A stretch of 64,000 bases of DNA from Dioszegia crocea (lineage: Eukaryota; Basidiomycota; Tremellomycetes; Tremellales; Bulleribasidiaceae), in assembly GCA_001600615.1 (NCBI GenBank), contig BCKK01000009.1:1029213-1093212 (forward strand), given 5' to 3'. The notes under the pieces were generated by a model. That model was not told the DNA's origin, did not search any database, and was given only the letters and a program-made list of their open reading frames with translations. Below, in pieces: positions 49,710-62,600 of the stretch (positions within the stretch are counted from its first letter, which is position 1; each line of letters begins with the position of its first letter). The position numbers and the translations under genes were made by a program.

Positions 49710-51799
49710 CTAGCCCCCAATCGCCGCCTGAGCCTCCTTCCGACCCCTTGCCTCCCTTTCCTGATTCATTCCCCTATCCCCCATATCCAACGCCTTCATC
49801 CGATCCGCCATATCCCCCCCACTCAGATCACACGCACACTCCACGAACCCTTGCATAGCAGATACCGATCTGTTGTGCTTACGGCGGCAATCGAGGCAGA
49901 GCTTATCAGTTTGTTGGGACGATGGCGAGGGATCGGGTCCGCGCTCCTCTGGAAGGGACCAACATGTAGCTTTACCAGGCGGTAGAGTCATCGGAGGTAT
50001 ATTGCTGAGATGCTGAAAGGCGCTAGTTTCTGCCGATTTTAGATTCCCTGAAACGTCAAAGTTGGACAAGCCGCCACACTCGTTGCATGGTACATCGGCT
50101 CCGTCTAGCTCATCTAAGGACATTAGCACATTGCGGTATGTAGCAAAAGCGAATGAGGACGCACATTTTGGTAGGTCCAAAGACGACGAGATCAAAGAGC
50201 AGGAAGGAAGGATGAGAGTTTTGCTGATTTCCATATACCGCATCCCGCCTGGACCGGCTTCGCGCATAGGCTGGGCCTTATCATCTTGGCCCCAGACCGA
50301 GAAATACAGTTGAAACTGCAGGACGTGAGAGATGATTATGGGCGAGATGATCCTAGACGGTCAGCGATGGGATCAGATCCGATCCACCAGTCGACGAGTT
50401 GTAAACTCACCCAGGCAATGTCGTCGGACGTGCGTAATCGTGGGATGGTAGATTTGCCGAGGCGGAAAGCGTACATCGCCCCTCATCCTCCTCGCCTGCA
50501 GCACCTTTCCCTCGCCATACCGCCGAGTGATCCACACCGGGACTTCGGGTAGATTCCGGTTTAGTCCCTCGCTTCATGATCGTGAAGACCCGGGTAGAGC
50601 TGATGGATTTATTGGAACCCGGGTCATCTCGCGGAGAAGTGATTGTATGGGTCTGGCGAAGCGAGAGAGACCAAGCGAATATGGTGACTTTGGGATCAGG
50701 GGATGGCAGGGTGAAGCGAGCATGAATGGGTCCGCCGACCGATAGCTGATCAAATCAGCTCGTACTCCAGAATAGAGGACAAACACTTACCGCTTCTGAT
50801 GTAATCTTCAACTCCCATATCCCGAGATTTTCCAAAAATCCAGCCTGGTAGACATTCAAACTACTCACTTCGCCCGTTGGGTTAGGATTATGTTTTACCC
50901 TAGCCCGCCTGACAATCCCTAGGGTACCCATGATCCACTCGTCCTTATCCACCCGACTATCCCGCAGGCCATTCGCAGCTTGAGACTGCTCGTATGTCGG
51001 AGCAAGAGCAAAGCTGTCTTCCTCTTGTCGCGTGATGGCCATAGATCCCGTAGCGGCCATCAAGGGGGATATAGGAGAGGATGGTGATTTGGGATATTGA
51101 ACGGGTGACGAGTATGGGGATGTGTGTGGTGATCGGCTGGGAGAGCTGTAGGATGATCTCGAGTGGCTTCGACGACCAAAGCGGAGGAGAGATAGAGGCG
51201 AGAAGGATGGAACGTCGGGTTCGGGTATACCCTCAATCTCGGCGAAAAGTTCATGTGTCACGATCCCATTGGGAAGAGTTTCGTTGGGCGCAAGTGTGGA
51301 AGGTAAGATAAGGGTGATTTCGAATCTACACGATAAGCCCTCATCACACTCGAACCAAACAGCACATACTCACAGTTGTAATCCCTCGACCAAAACAACA
51401 CCGTCCGAATTCCCACCCATCATTTCTGCCCTTCGTTCAAATATCGTATCCTCCTCCCAGCCTCTTGTTCCCATGTTAAGCTTACACTTGGTTCTCAGTC
51501 CGACCCTTATTGATCTACACCGCCTCCGTCCGCCGATTGGCACGTATATCTCCAATACACCAGTGAGGAGCTCGTCTTCCCTTGGAAGGTCGGTCGATAC
51601 GCCGTGTGGCCAGAGAGGGTCGTCGGGCGGTTTCATAAATACCAGCCCATGGCTGGGCATACGGAGCTGATGATGTCAGGCAGAGGTTCTCTTGAAAGAT
51701 GGAACTACGTACGTCGAGTGTTATATTTGAATGAACATGACTGGCTGAGGTTGAGGGACCGCTTTCTCGGATGGGCGATAGTAGGCGTAATGCACTCAT
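49710..51799 (-). CDS. Arrestin-like protein, tandem copy C
   Basis: Exons 51799-51713, 51666-51374, 51325-50791, 50745-50411, 50352-50165, 50113-49710, 613 residues. It starts MSALRLLSPIRESGPSTSAS, the standard start of the family. The N-domain includes FMKPPDDPLWPHGVSTDLPR and FEITLILPSTLAPNETLPNG, which replaces the PHDWH of A and F. Linker motif LAPTYEQSQAAN. C-domain ARFTLPSPDPKVTIFAWSLS. The Cys tail has CNECGG near its start and, after an inserted about 50 residues shared with D (AFQHLSNIPPMTLPPGK), LCLDCRRKH and ECACDLSGGDMADRMKALD. C and D therefore form a subgroup. Intact in frame and splice sites. Confidence 0.83.
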
Positions 51800-52194
51800 C
51801 TCAAACCCGGTGCAAAGGCTTCTAAGGCCGTATCGGGTGTAAGAGATGTGTGCACCTTCCTCGCGCGATCGAGTCGTTCTATTACACAAGGTAATTGGGT
51901 GGATGAGCCTGGAAGAGCGTTGGTTGATGGCTCACAGCTTGACTCGACTAACGTACCATCAAAATTTCCCGTTGAAGGAATTTTTAGTCAGGCACAGCAA
52001 CTCCTCATTCCTGCTCGCGTGCGCTTCCATTTGGGTGGTGTCTGCGACCTGGAGCCTCTAGCTGCTTCTCTCCGCTCTGGGGGAGATAGGGTAAAGTGAT
52101 CCAGAATGTTTTCACATAGTTTTGATACAACGCTATTGACTGGCTGCCTTTAAGAAACATCAGCCCATCTTCAAGCCTGATCGCTATCAGCTTG
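51800..52194. other. Spacer C/D
   Basis: Upstream of copy C. No supported feature. Confidence 0.35.
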
Positions 52195-54222
52195 TCAACT
52201 CCTTCCGGCAGCCGCCTTCCAATTTGTCGCCTCCCCCCGGTCTGCGCCTAGACTATTCTTCATATCCAGCGCCTTAATACGCTCCGCCATGTCCCCCGCT
52301 GTCAGATCGCACGCGCATTCAAGCCACCCATTCCTGTCGGATCGTATTGGTTCTTGCCGGTCGCGGCATCCTGGGCATAGCTCCACCTGCGACACCAAAG
52401 GCAACCAAGGTTCATCTGGGCGATAGGCTTTACCAGGGGATGCCGTCGCTGGTGGAATGACGCTCAGATGCTGGAAGGCGCGAAGTGTGACTGGTATGTC
52501 GAAAGAATTACCACATTCGGCGCATGAATCCTGGGGTCCGGTAGTCACGTCTGAGAATTTCAGCTTGTATTCGTAGGTGATGGGAAACCAGACCAGAGCT
52601 TGAAGGACGTACATTTTGGAAGTCCCAGAGATGATGAGATCAAGAGACATGAAGGCAGGATGAGCTTTGTGCGGATATCCATGTGACGCAATCCGCCCGG
52701 ACCGGGTTGGCGCATCGGCCTCGCTTGATCGTCCTCGCCCCAGACCGAGAAGTAGAGTTGGAATTGTAAAGCGTGTGAAACTTCGATCGGTGTGATGACT
52801 CTGCAAGAGTCAGCCTGCGTTCCATATCAGAGAACCGAAGGATAAGACATACCCAGGCAGAGTAGTTGCTCGCACGTGTTCGTGCAGTGGCAGACTTGCC
52901 GATGCGGAGAGCACACAATCGCCGTCATCTTTGCCTGCAGCGCCCTTTCCTCGCCATAGCGCATCAATCTCGACACCGGGATGGCGGATAGCTTCCGGTT
53001 TGGTACCTCGCCGGATAACGGTGAAGACTCGAGTGGTGCTGATGGGCTTGGCAGACGCTGGATCATCTCGCGGAGAGGTCACGGTGTGAGTTTGCCGAAG
53101 CGAGAGGGACCAAGCAAAAATGGTGACTTTGGAATCCGGAGAGGGGAGGGCAAAGCGAGTATGAATTGGTCCGGCGATGGTGAGCTGACAATATCAGCAA
53201 AACAGCCAAACCAATCGACGAGAGACAGCACTAACCATATCAGATGAAAGTTTCATCTCCCATAGCCCTAGAGCAGGCAAGAACCCAGTCTGAGTGACGT
53301 TCAGATCACTGACCTCACCCGTCGGATTAGGATTATGTATTACCCTAGAGCTCTTGACGATTCCGATCGTCCCAACCACCCACTCGTCCTCGTTAGGCCG
53401 GTTGATGGCTTGAGATTGCTCGTACGTGGGTGCGAGCGCAAAGCTGGTTTCGTCTTGACGCGTAATGGCCAGATTACCGACAGCGAGAAGTGAAGCAGAG
53501 CTGGGAAGAGGAGTTCGGGGAGATCCCAAGGGCGAAGGAGATCGAGAAGGGTTTCGAGAGTGGGTCGCAGAGCCGAAAGGCGATCTTGGCTGTCGGCGAC
53601 GGCCAAAGCCAAACAGTGAAGAGGCTTGGGATAATGGACCGTCCGGCTCCGGAATACCCTCAACGTCGGCGAAAAGCTCATGGTCCAGTCGTCCGTTATC
53701 GTGCCGGTCATTTGCCGCCAGTGTAGAAGGTAAGATGAGGGTGATTTCGAAACTACGCTATCAGCCTGACTCAGCTCTAGATGAGTATGACTTACAGCTG
53801 TAATCCCTCTTCTAAGACAATGCCCTCGGAATTCCCACCCAGGATCTCTGCTTTCCGCTCAAAGATCGTATCCTCCTCCCAACCCCGTCCCGCTCCCATC
53901 TCCAATTTACACTTCGTTCTCCACCCAACTCTGATTGATCGGCATCTCCGCCGACCACCCAGAGGGACCCTGATCTCCAACACGCCAGATATCACCTCGT
54001 CTTCCCTCGGCAGGTCAGGAGAGCGGGCATGAGGCCATAAGGGGTCATCTGGAGGCTTCATGAATACCATGCCGTGTGTGGGCATACGAATCTGGGGAAG
54101 TCAGCTGGGGTCAGGATGAGAAATTGGTTTGAGAGACTTACGTCGAGAGTGATGTTTGCACATTCTGGAAGGCGAGACGGACCGCTCTCTCTGTTTGGTG
54201 ATAGTAGGCGTAGAAGACTCAT
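52195..54222 (-). CDS. Arrestin-like protein, tandem copy D
   Basis: Exons 54222-54142, 54091-53796, 53752-53236, 53184-52853, 52800-52613, 52550-52195, 589 residues, the shortest copy. It starts MSLLRLLSPNRESGPS. Markers: FMKPPDDPLWPHARSPDLPR, FEITLILPSTLAANDRHDNG, LAPTYEQSQAIN, TRFALPSPDSKVTIFAWSLS. The Cys tail has SCAECGNSFD, AFQHLSVIPPATASPGK, LCPGCRDRQ and ECACDLTAGDMAERIKALD. The Ser-rich loop is shorter than in A. Close to C in sequence and in the tail insert, so C and D probably arose from one duplication. The intron 3 donor is GTTAGT, weaker than in the other copies. Confidence 0.82.
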
Positions 54223-54674
54223 CTCGTTCTTGGCCTTACGAGGTAAGGTTTTTGGACGTCGTGAATCGGTCAGAGTTTGAGCGATCGGAGTGATTTATGC
54301 GTAGGCCAAACGCGGGCTATATACAGATCCGAGACTTCAGAACATCCACTACCATTGTTGAGATCTCAAAGTTGAGTTTGATGTGTGGGTGGAGAGTGAT
54401 TGAATTGGACATGTTTCGAAAGGTTGAGATGTTTGAGCTCCGGTGATCCTGGCTGTCAATTTCCCAATCGAGCGACTCAGCTCCTCATTCCTCTGATCCA
54501 ATGGAATCCTGCCTGTTCTCAGACAAATTAAAGCACTAGTGAGAACCATGAGCCTGAAAGTAGTACTACTAGTAGTAGTAGCAATAGAACCTTTGGGTAG
54601 GAGCACATCGTCCCAGATCCCAGTATTGCCAGCATTCTATACCCGAATCCCATTGTCCTCATCTATGTACTGGT
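54223..54674. other. Spacer D/E
   Basis: Upstream of copy D. It contains a short TAGTAC/TAGTAG microsatellite-like stretch near 54556-54582. No gene. Confidence 0.4.
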
Positions 54675-56713
54675 CTACGCCTCACCCCTCTCAGCAGCCT
54701 CCTTCTGACTCACTGCTGCCCCTCCGCCTACTTCCAGATTATCCGCCGCTTCTAAAGCCCTCATCCGTTCAGCCATATCCTTCACCGTCAGATCACACGC
54801 ACAGGAGACGAAACCGTGGAGGTGAGGTTTCGTCTCGTCGTGATAGCTCCTGCAGACACGGCACCAGCTGGCCTGTGACGACGCTTGGGTCTCATCCTTC
54901 TTCATATCCGTCGATTTGCCGGCCGAGGGGGAAAGGCACGAGTTGCCGCCAGATATGGTGGAATCGCCGCTGTCAGGATTGATATCTGTGTGGAAGGAGT
55001 TGCCGCCCTGTTTGCCGGGTGAACCGCGCTCATCTGAAGGGTCAGAATGTACAGCCAAAACATGAAGGATGTCAACTCACACTTTGGCAGATCGAGAGAT
55101 GTCCGGATCAAAGCGCACGAAGGCAAGATGAAGGGTTTACTGATATCCATACAGCGCATCCCACCTGGGCCCTGATCACGCATCGGTCTCGCTCTGTCGT
55201 CTTGACCCCAGACTGAGAAGTATAGCTGATACTGCAGGACATGCGAGACATTGATGGGCGTGATGGTACTGTAAAATCAGTGTAAAGTCAGAAGAGAAGA
55301 GACAGGACTCACCCAGGCAAAGTAGATGGCCGCGCATAATCTTCAACAGGCAGATTCGACGAGCCTGAAAATGTACATTCGCCCTCTTCTTCACCTCCCG
55401 CCTCCTTACCGCGCCAAAGCGCCACATAATCTAATCCAGGATTCCGACTGGAGGATGGCTTGTCTCCTTGCGAGACAATTGTGAAGACTCGGGTATTGCT
55501 TATTGGCTTGCTGTGCTCCGGATCGTCTCGCGGGGAAGTAATTGTGTGTGTTTGTCTGAGTATGAGGGACCAGGCAAAGATGGCGAGTTTAAGATCGGGG
55601 CAAGATAGAGTAAGGCGAACATGGATGGGTCCAGCGACGGAAAGCTGAGAAATTCAGCACGCACTCTCGCACTTTTTCCTTCCGTGACTTGCAGCGAGAA
55701 GTAAGAACTCACGACATCTGAGGAGATCTTCAAGCTCAAAATCCCAAGGCCGTCCAGAAACGCATTTTGGGTGATATCCAGCTCACTCACATCACCAGTT
55801 GGATTAGGATTATACAACACCCCGACGCCCTTGTCGACGTTTAACGTCCCGATGACCCACTCATCCCGATTTTCACCATGAGCCAAGCCGTCCGTTGCCT
55901 GATTGACAGCTTGCGATTGTTCGTAGCTAGGGACTAGTGGGAATTGAGATTCTTCTTGGCGAGTGATGGATAGAGATCCAGTGGCGGCAAGTATGGGAGA
56001 AACGGGCGCTGGGGATGGTGATCGCGAGGATTCTCCAGATCGTCGTCCGGATCCGTAAGATGATTTCGAATTTCGACGTCGACCATAGCCAAAGAGCGAT
56101 AATGCCTGGAATGTCGGCAAGCTAGGCTCAGGCATACCCTCGACTTCAGCAAATAGCCGCTGTTGAACGCTTCCGTTTGAATGTTTATCGTGGGGGGCGA
56201 GAGTGGAGGGGAGGATTAGGGTGTATTCAAATCTGCCTTATAAGCCCAAAAACAACGTAGTGTGAGAGGAAGCTCACAGTTGTACCCCTTCCATCAAGAC
56301 AATACCCTCCGAGTTCCCAGCCATCATCTCTGCCTTCCGCTCAAATATCGTGTCTTCCTCCCAACCGCGCCCGGCGCCCATGTTGAGCTTGCAAATGGTC
56401 CTCATGCCGACTCTGATGGATCGGCACCGCCTTCTGGCCCCGGACGCAGATGAAGGTACACAGATGATCAAGACGCCAGAGAGCAGCTGGTCTTCTCTTG
56501 GTCGTCCGGGCGAGACGGCGTGTGGCCATAGAGGATCGTCGGGAGGTTTCATAAATACGAAGCCATTAGTGGGCATTTGGAGCTAGACACAGTCAGCTGG
56601 AGCAATGTCGATGATACAGTGAGGAAACTTACGTCGAGTGTGATTGTTGAAAAATTCGAGAAGACTGGCGGACCAGTCTCTCGAATAGGGGACAGTAGGC
56701 GTAAGATACTCAT
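54675..56713 (-). CDS. Arrestin-like protein, tandem copy E
   Basis: Exons 56713-56633, 56582-56278, 56232-55713, 55644-55313, 55268-55081, 55033-54675, 594 residues. It starts MSILRLLSPIRETGPPVFSN. Markers: FMKPPDDPLWPHAVSPGRPR, FEYTLILPSTLAPHDKHSNG, LVPSYEQSQAVNQ and VRLTLSCPDLKLAIFAWSLI. The tail differs: the first CxxC pair found in the other five copies is replaced by a Gly/Ser/Asn-rich stretch (GGNSFHTDINPDSGDS), while WCRVCRSYHDE and SCACDLTVKDMAERMRALE remain. If the cluster binds zinc, E has lost half the ligands. Otherwise intact. Confidence 0.82.
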
Positions 56714-57034
56714 TTCGTCTTCGAGGAATGAGCCGGACCAAACTAGGTATACTGCGATTGGGACACTGTGGGGTGACGGTTGATCTGATCGCTAGGACGG
56801 GTCTGCGTAGACTTGATGCTCCAGAGCAGTAGAACCTGATCCATTGTTGCCAAGTTGAAGGTCGATACAAGTGAAGAATGATGATTCATCATGGAGGTCG
56901 AGCCAGTGTTGCATGTGCAACCAAATCACCCAATCGAGCTATTTTTGGCTGATGATGTTAATCTTGACACCGATACCCCTCAGGCCTCAGGTCTCAGCTT
57001 ATCTTTGCCATTTTCCTGCCCCGTTATTCCCAAT
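56714..57034. other. Spacer E/F
   Basis: Upstream of copy E; no feature recognised. Confidence 0.35.
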
Positions 57035-59099
57035 CTATATACTTCTAAGCCTACAACCACTCTCCGCAGCCTCTTTCCTACACCTCGCTTCTCTCCACCT
57101 CTCATCCACGCTGTTTCCCTCAGCCGCAAACATCCTCATCCTACCATCCAGATCTTCCACGTCTAGCCCACACGCGCAGAGCCTCCAACCATGCATATCA
57201 TACTCTGTCGAATCGTGCCTGACGCAGCATTCCGCACAGAGCTTGACCTGACGTTCTGAGCGTGTTGATCGACTCGATATTGAGAACAAAGAAGCAGTGT
57301 CGCTTAGGATATGAGCAGCCGTACGAGGGGAGGAGGGAGAGATGGCAATGTCGGCGATGGCGGGTACGTCGCCGCATTCGGTGCATGGTTCGTCGGATTC
57401 ACATTGCTCATCTGAGGATATCAGCTGCGAAGTTAAACTCGAATTGAGGTCAACTTACATTTTGGTAAGTCAAGTAATGAAGGTATCAGTGCGCACGAAG
57501 GCAAGATGAGCGGCTTGCTGATGTTCATATATCGCATGCCGCCCGGTCCAGGCTGGGCCATTTGCCCTCCTCGATCATCTTCGCCATAGATGGAGAAGTA
57601 GAGTTGGAACTGCAGGATGTGCGATACTTTGATCGGCGTCACAAGTCTGAAGAAATCAGCAATGTTCCTTTGTCGCCAAAGAGGGCCAGAGGAGACCTTA
57701 CCCAGGTAATGTGGTCGGCCGTCCAAAATCGTCCCTTGGCATATTCGCAGATGCCTCCATCATGCACTCTCCCTCATCTTCCCCTTTAGCCTCTTTCCCA
57801 TGCCATAACGCTGCGTACTCCAACCCTGGATTCCGGGAGAAGGCAGGTTTGACACCTCGCTTGATGAGTGTGAATGTACGGGTAGAGCTGGCGGATTTGT
57901 TGATTTCTGGGTCGTCTCGTGGGGAAGCAACAGTGTGGGTTTGGCGCAACGTAAGTGTCCAAGCGAATATTGTGAGTTTGGGATCTGGCGAGGGAAGGGT
58001 GAAACGAGCGTGAATGGGTCCGCCGATTGATAGCTGCTAGTGTGAGCGTAATCCTGAGTGTGGGTTGAGCGACTCACGACATCAGAAAATAACCTCAATT
58101 CCCATACCCCAAGTTCATCCAAAACCCCATTTTGCATAATATCCATAGTGCTCGCATTCCCAGCTGGATTTGGGTTATGTACAACCATGACATTCTTAAC
58201 GATTTCAATCGTGCCCATTATCCACTCGTCTTTGCTCTCTGGCCGTTCGATAGGTGATAATCTTGGCGAGTCGATATCCGCCTGGGATTGCTCGTACGTG
58301 GGCACCAGCGCAAAGCTGGCTTCTTCTTGTCGGGTGATGACCATTGAGCCGGCTGCGGAGAGCATGGGAGAGAGTGAGGGTGTAAGGGAGCGATGCGACG
58401 AGGTGGGGGACGGGGAGCGGGAGGGTTCGCCGCGTTTGAAAGAGCCGTAGGATGATTTCGAAGATCGGCGACGGCCAAAGCTGAACATGGATAAAGCTTG
58501 GAAGGAGGGTAGGTCCGGTTCGGGGAGTCCCTCGAGCTCGGCAAAGAGCTCATGGGTGACTTTGCCATTAGGATGCCAGTCGTGAGGTGCAAGAGTGGAA
58601 GGAAGGATCAGGGTGAATTCGAATCTGCAAGGTCAGCGCAGTTCCCACTGACTATGGGCGAGACTTACAATTGTAATCCCTCAATCAAAACAATCCCATC
58701 CGAATTCCCACCCATCATCTCTACCTTCCTCTCGAATATCGTGTCCTCCTCCCAGCCCCTACCTGTGCCCATGTTCAACCTGGCCTTCGTCCTCAATCCC
58801 ACTTTGACGGATTTACACCGTCTCCTCGCGCCAGACAGGGTAGGGGGAACATGTATTTCAAGCACACCAGAAAGGAGTTGATCATCCCTTGGTCGACCAG
58901 TAGAGCGGGAGTGAGGCCATAGTGGATCATCTGGGAGTTTCATGAATATCAGTCCATAAGTCGGAAGGTGGAGCTGGGTATTAGCTTGTGTCTCGCTTAT
59001 GGGAGTAGGAAGACTTACTTCTAGTGTTATCTTGCTACATTCTCGCTTGGTTGACGGACCAGCTTCTCGAATAGGCGCCAAGAGTCGTAAGGCACTCAT
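57035..59099 (-). CDS. Arrestin-like protein, tandem copy F
   Basis: Exons 59099-59019, 58973-58669, 58624-58078, 58033-57702, 57646-57459, 57411-57035, 609 residues. It starts MSALRLLAPIREAGPSTKRE. Markers: FMKLPDDPLWPHSRSTGRPR (one Pro changed to Leu), FEFTLILPSTLAPHDWHPNG, LVPTYEQSQADID and ARFTLPSPDPKLTIFAWTLT. The tail has PCTECGDVPAIADIAIS, LCAECCVRHDSTEYDMHGW and LCACGLDVEDLDGRMRMFA, most like B (LCAECSPKHDSTEFDTHGW). F and B thus pair, as do C and D, giving an interleaved order. It is the outermost member next to the CorA gene. Intact. Confidence 0.83.
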
Positions 59100-59696
59100 C
59101 GTAGATCTATAGATGGGGTTCGGTGTCGGGATATAACTAGAATGAGTAGTAGGCAACCGAGGTAGAGATGCGCGAGTAGAGGAATAGCGGAATACATCCT
59201 CCTTAACTCTTTGAGCTTGCATTACTTTACATACTTTCTCGGCCCCGAGTCAAGAATGACCATGACGCAGCGTTGACTGTATAGCTTGTTTCATACTGAG
59301 CCGAAGGCTGAGTAATCGCGCTCTGATTGTAGTAGTGGTTGAGTCGACACGCCGCGTCACAATCAGCTGCAATCAGGCGCGTCCGCGTCGGATCCGAGCC
59401 ATGCCGGCATGCTTAATCATCGGACTGACTTTAGTCCGAGGTTCTACCGCCTCTGTCGCTCTCGACTTCGAGTCGAGTCATGAACCCATGCATATAGGCT
59501 GTATGTATAACTGTGAATATGAGCTTAGGCCCGCGTCATTATCATGTACCATAAGTGAAGGACTCACAACACAAATACGGGAAACCGGGGAGTAACATAC
59601 GAACGCCGACCCATTTCCTCCGGGTCCTCTCCGCACTCTCCCTGGTCTGCCACCCCTTCCTTTCCTCCATTCTCTTGCCTACTTCCCCTCTCTTGC
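59100..59696. other. Intergenic F/CorA
   Basis: Upstream of copy F and downstream of CorA. A short plus-strand frame at 59335-59595 has no supporting motif. No feature accepted. Confidence 0.35.
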
Positions 59697-62600
59697 CTAC
59701 TCCCCCTTGATCCCCAACCCACCACCCCCTCCCACACGCTTGAACCGTCCCTCAATTTCCTTCCGACTGCGCCACCGCTGTGTCCGCCTCCAGCCCGTTT
59801 CGAAAAATGCCCGAATGTAGGAAAATGAGAAGATGATGAAGAAGAGGAACGTGGACGGCGCTGCCACCTTCCAGAAATAGGTGCTTGACTGCTCGATCTC
59901 TATAAGGTGTAAGCTTGCAGTCCAGAGCTTCTACTCCCCGATTCTGCTAACTTACCAGGCATCGTGGTGAAGTTCTAAATGGTCAGCGAGAGGCCTGAGG
60001 GACGCAGGGAGGGATAGGGAGGGAAGGGGGAGAACTTACCATTCCGAAATATGATGAAATGAAGGTGAGGGCTATACAGATCAGCGTATGAATTGCGACG
60101 GGGCGCTGTGGACATGGCGAAGACTCACGCAGGAAGATGACAGTCACAATACTCAGTCGTTCCATCGACTCGTTAGTCTGGAAAGAGAGTACATTCTGGA
60201 CAATCAGCCAAATTGTTCTTTCCAGTCCTCCCCGCCCTGTCGGCCAAGACTTACAAAGACGTATTCCGTCAGATGATCACAAGAAGCGACAAACTGGTCC
60301 ATACTACTGACCACCATCTCAAGATGATCAATCACATCCCCCATATACACCTTTGTAAGTGACGAAAAGTATCCACCTGCCGGCGGTCCAGCTGTAAACC
60401 CACTCCCTCCCTCCCCACTGGCCCCCATGACCGACTCTGAGACAGGCGGTCTAGGACTGGTACTAATAGGGATATAAGAACGGTTACTTCCAGGTTCTTC
60501 CCTCGGTGTAGCCCATCCCGGAACGCCCAATCCACCCCTTTGGTTCATATTCCCACCACCAGAGGGATGCACGACTTCGGGTATAGTAAGACTCGTGACG
60601 GAATTACTGGCTCCTGTTGATGTGCCGCCCGTGTTGGCTCCGGCAAGAGATATAATACTTCCGCCTCTTTCTTTACCCTTGACGGGGATTGCAGACGCGG
60701 CGGCTGATCGCTGGGCGTCTTGATCTCGGATATTACAGGTGATGTGGAGTAAGGGAGTGATTGATCGTCTGAGTCGGATAAGCTGGGAAGATAGGACGTG
60801 GAGGTGTCGGACCGTGTCCATTTGTGGATCGACGAGGACTGAGGCTTCGAGGTGGAGGATCTCAGCTTCGAATGTTTGGGCGACCTGGATGTTAGCTTTT
60901 ATATACCGAAACTATCAGAAGCGATGAGAGGGAGGGCGAGGGAGGAAAGCAGAAGCCATCGTGATATTCTTATAGCTACGGTTAAACCTCTACTCACCTC
61001 AACAGCCAAATCCGCCGCAATGTCCAAAAACGCCTGAGCGAGCATACTGACATCCGCACTCCGTCTGAGCAGACTCTGATCATCCTCCAATCGCTCATAA
61101 ATAGGATTGACAACTTCTCTGAAACGTTTCTGAGAAAGAGTAATGATGGTTCCTGAGTATTAGCTCGATCCGGCAAGCGGCATGTGTTTTCCTGGAAGAG
61201 TGAAGGAAGGTACGATGGGAAGCCTAGGAGTATAGGAAAGGGAATGAACATGTGAGCAAGACATACCTTCTCTAGTCATGAATATACTCATTATTCCTCT
61301 TCGGATAGGAACCATATATTTCGCTGATAATTGATCCACCGTCAACCTGTGCGCTTCTTTCTGGTATGGCTGGAGTATTAGCGGGATTTGGACCCTTAGG
61401 AATGGATGCAAAAGAAAGATAGGCGGAGAGAGGGACAACTCACAGATTCACCACCTTGCAACTTTGTACCGGCCAAACTAGGTTCAAAAACCCCTTCAAC
61501 ACCTTCCGGCAATCTCAATCCAGAGCCGTTCCACCCTGACTGTCCAGTCTGTCCCTGGCCTCTCCTCTTCTTATCGGCCGAATGATCCGAATGACTACCC
61601 AACACCTCTTTAAGTCGCTCTATCGTTCCCTTCCGTTTAGGTCCACCTACCCCTCGCGCACCTGCAGTTCCATCAACTGCAGAGCCCGCTGCGCCCAATT
61701 CAGCATCACTATCTCCGAACCCTCCCGTCCCCGGCCCACTTGCAAGGCCTGAAGTACCGTGATAGTGATCCCCCTGGTCATCTTCCTCAAATACACCATT
61801 TTGGAGTGCTTCCTCAATTGCCGCTTCATCTTCATGGTGCGTGTGATGGATTAAGAGCTGGAGATAGAGGTGTGAACGGTAGAAATCTAATTTGGACCGG
61901 GGGGAATTGGAGGAGCGGAGTGCATCTTCGACGGCGAGGGGGTGGAGGCTGGGGATTAGTGAGTGTCAGTGGGGAGGGTGGAGAGAGTTAAGTGGTGAAG
62001 GAGCATAGAGGGGTGGGTGAACAGTAGATAGGAGAGAAGGCAGGTAGGAGAGAGGTCAGGATGGGAGAAGGAGATCCAGACAGGATGGCGAAGATGACTC
62101 ACTTATAATGCAAAGTTAAAGTCTTGATGACTTCCCAATTTAACCCTTGGATATGGACTGATGATCAGCAACTATTGACAACATCTATCTTTATGCCCAA
62201 TCACTCCCAACTGAGCAGCCGGATAAGCTGTCGTGCCCGCCATACCAACTCTCACCCACTAACCCCTCCCATTCCCTCTTACATCCCGACCAATCCAGTC
62301 GATTTCGTCCAGAGAACAAAGTAGGAATTGCACACTCACTCCATCTTACTCCAACCCCTTTCCCATCTTTACCCACTTTCCTCTTCCCTTCACCATCCAA
62401 CCATTCACCAAGTCTTTCTCCAGGGAATTCAACCCTAAAGTTCATATCTGATTCTTCTTCATCTCCATCATATTCCCCTTGTCCACCTCCACCACCTCCT
62501 CCTCCACCACTACCACCACCTCCTCCACCACCCATCCCACCACTCACCCCGCCCACCCCACCCCCACCGCCCGCCCCGCTCGCTTCACTCGCCCCCGGCA

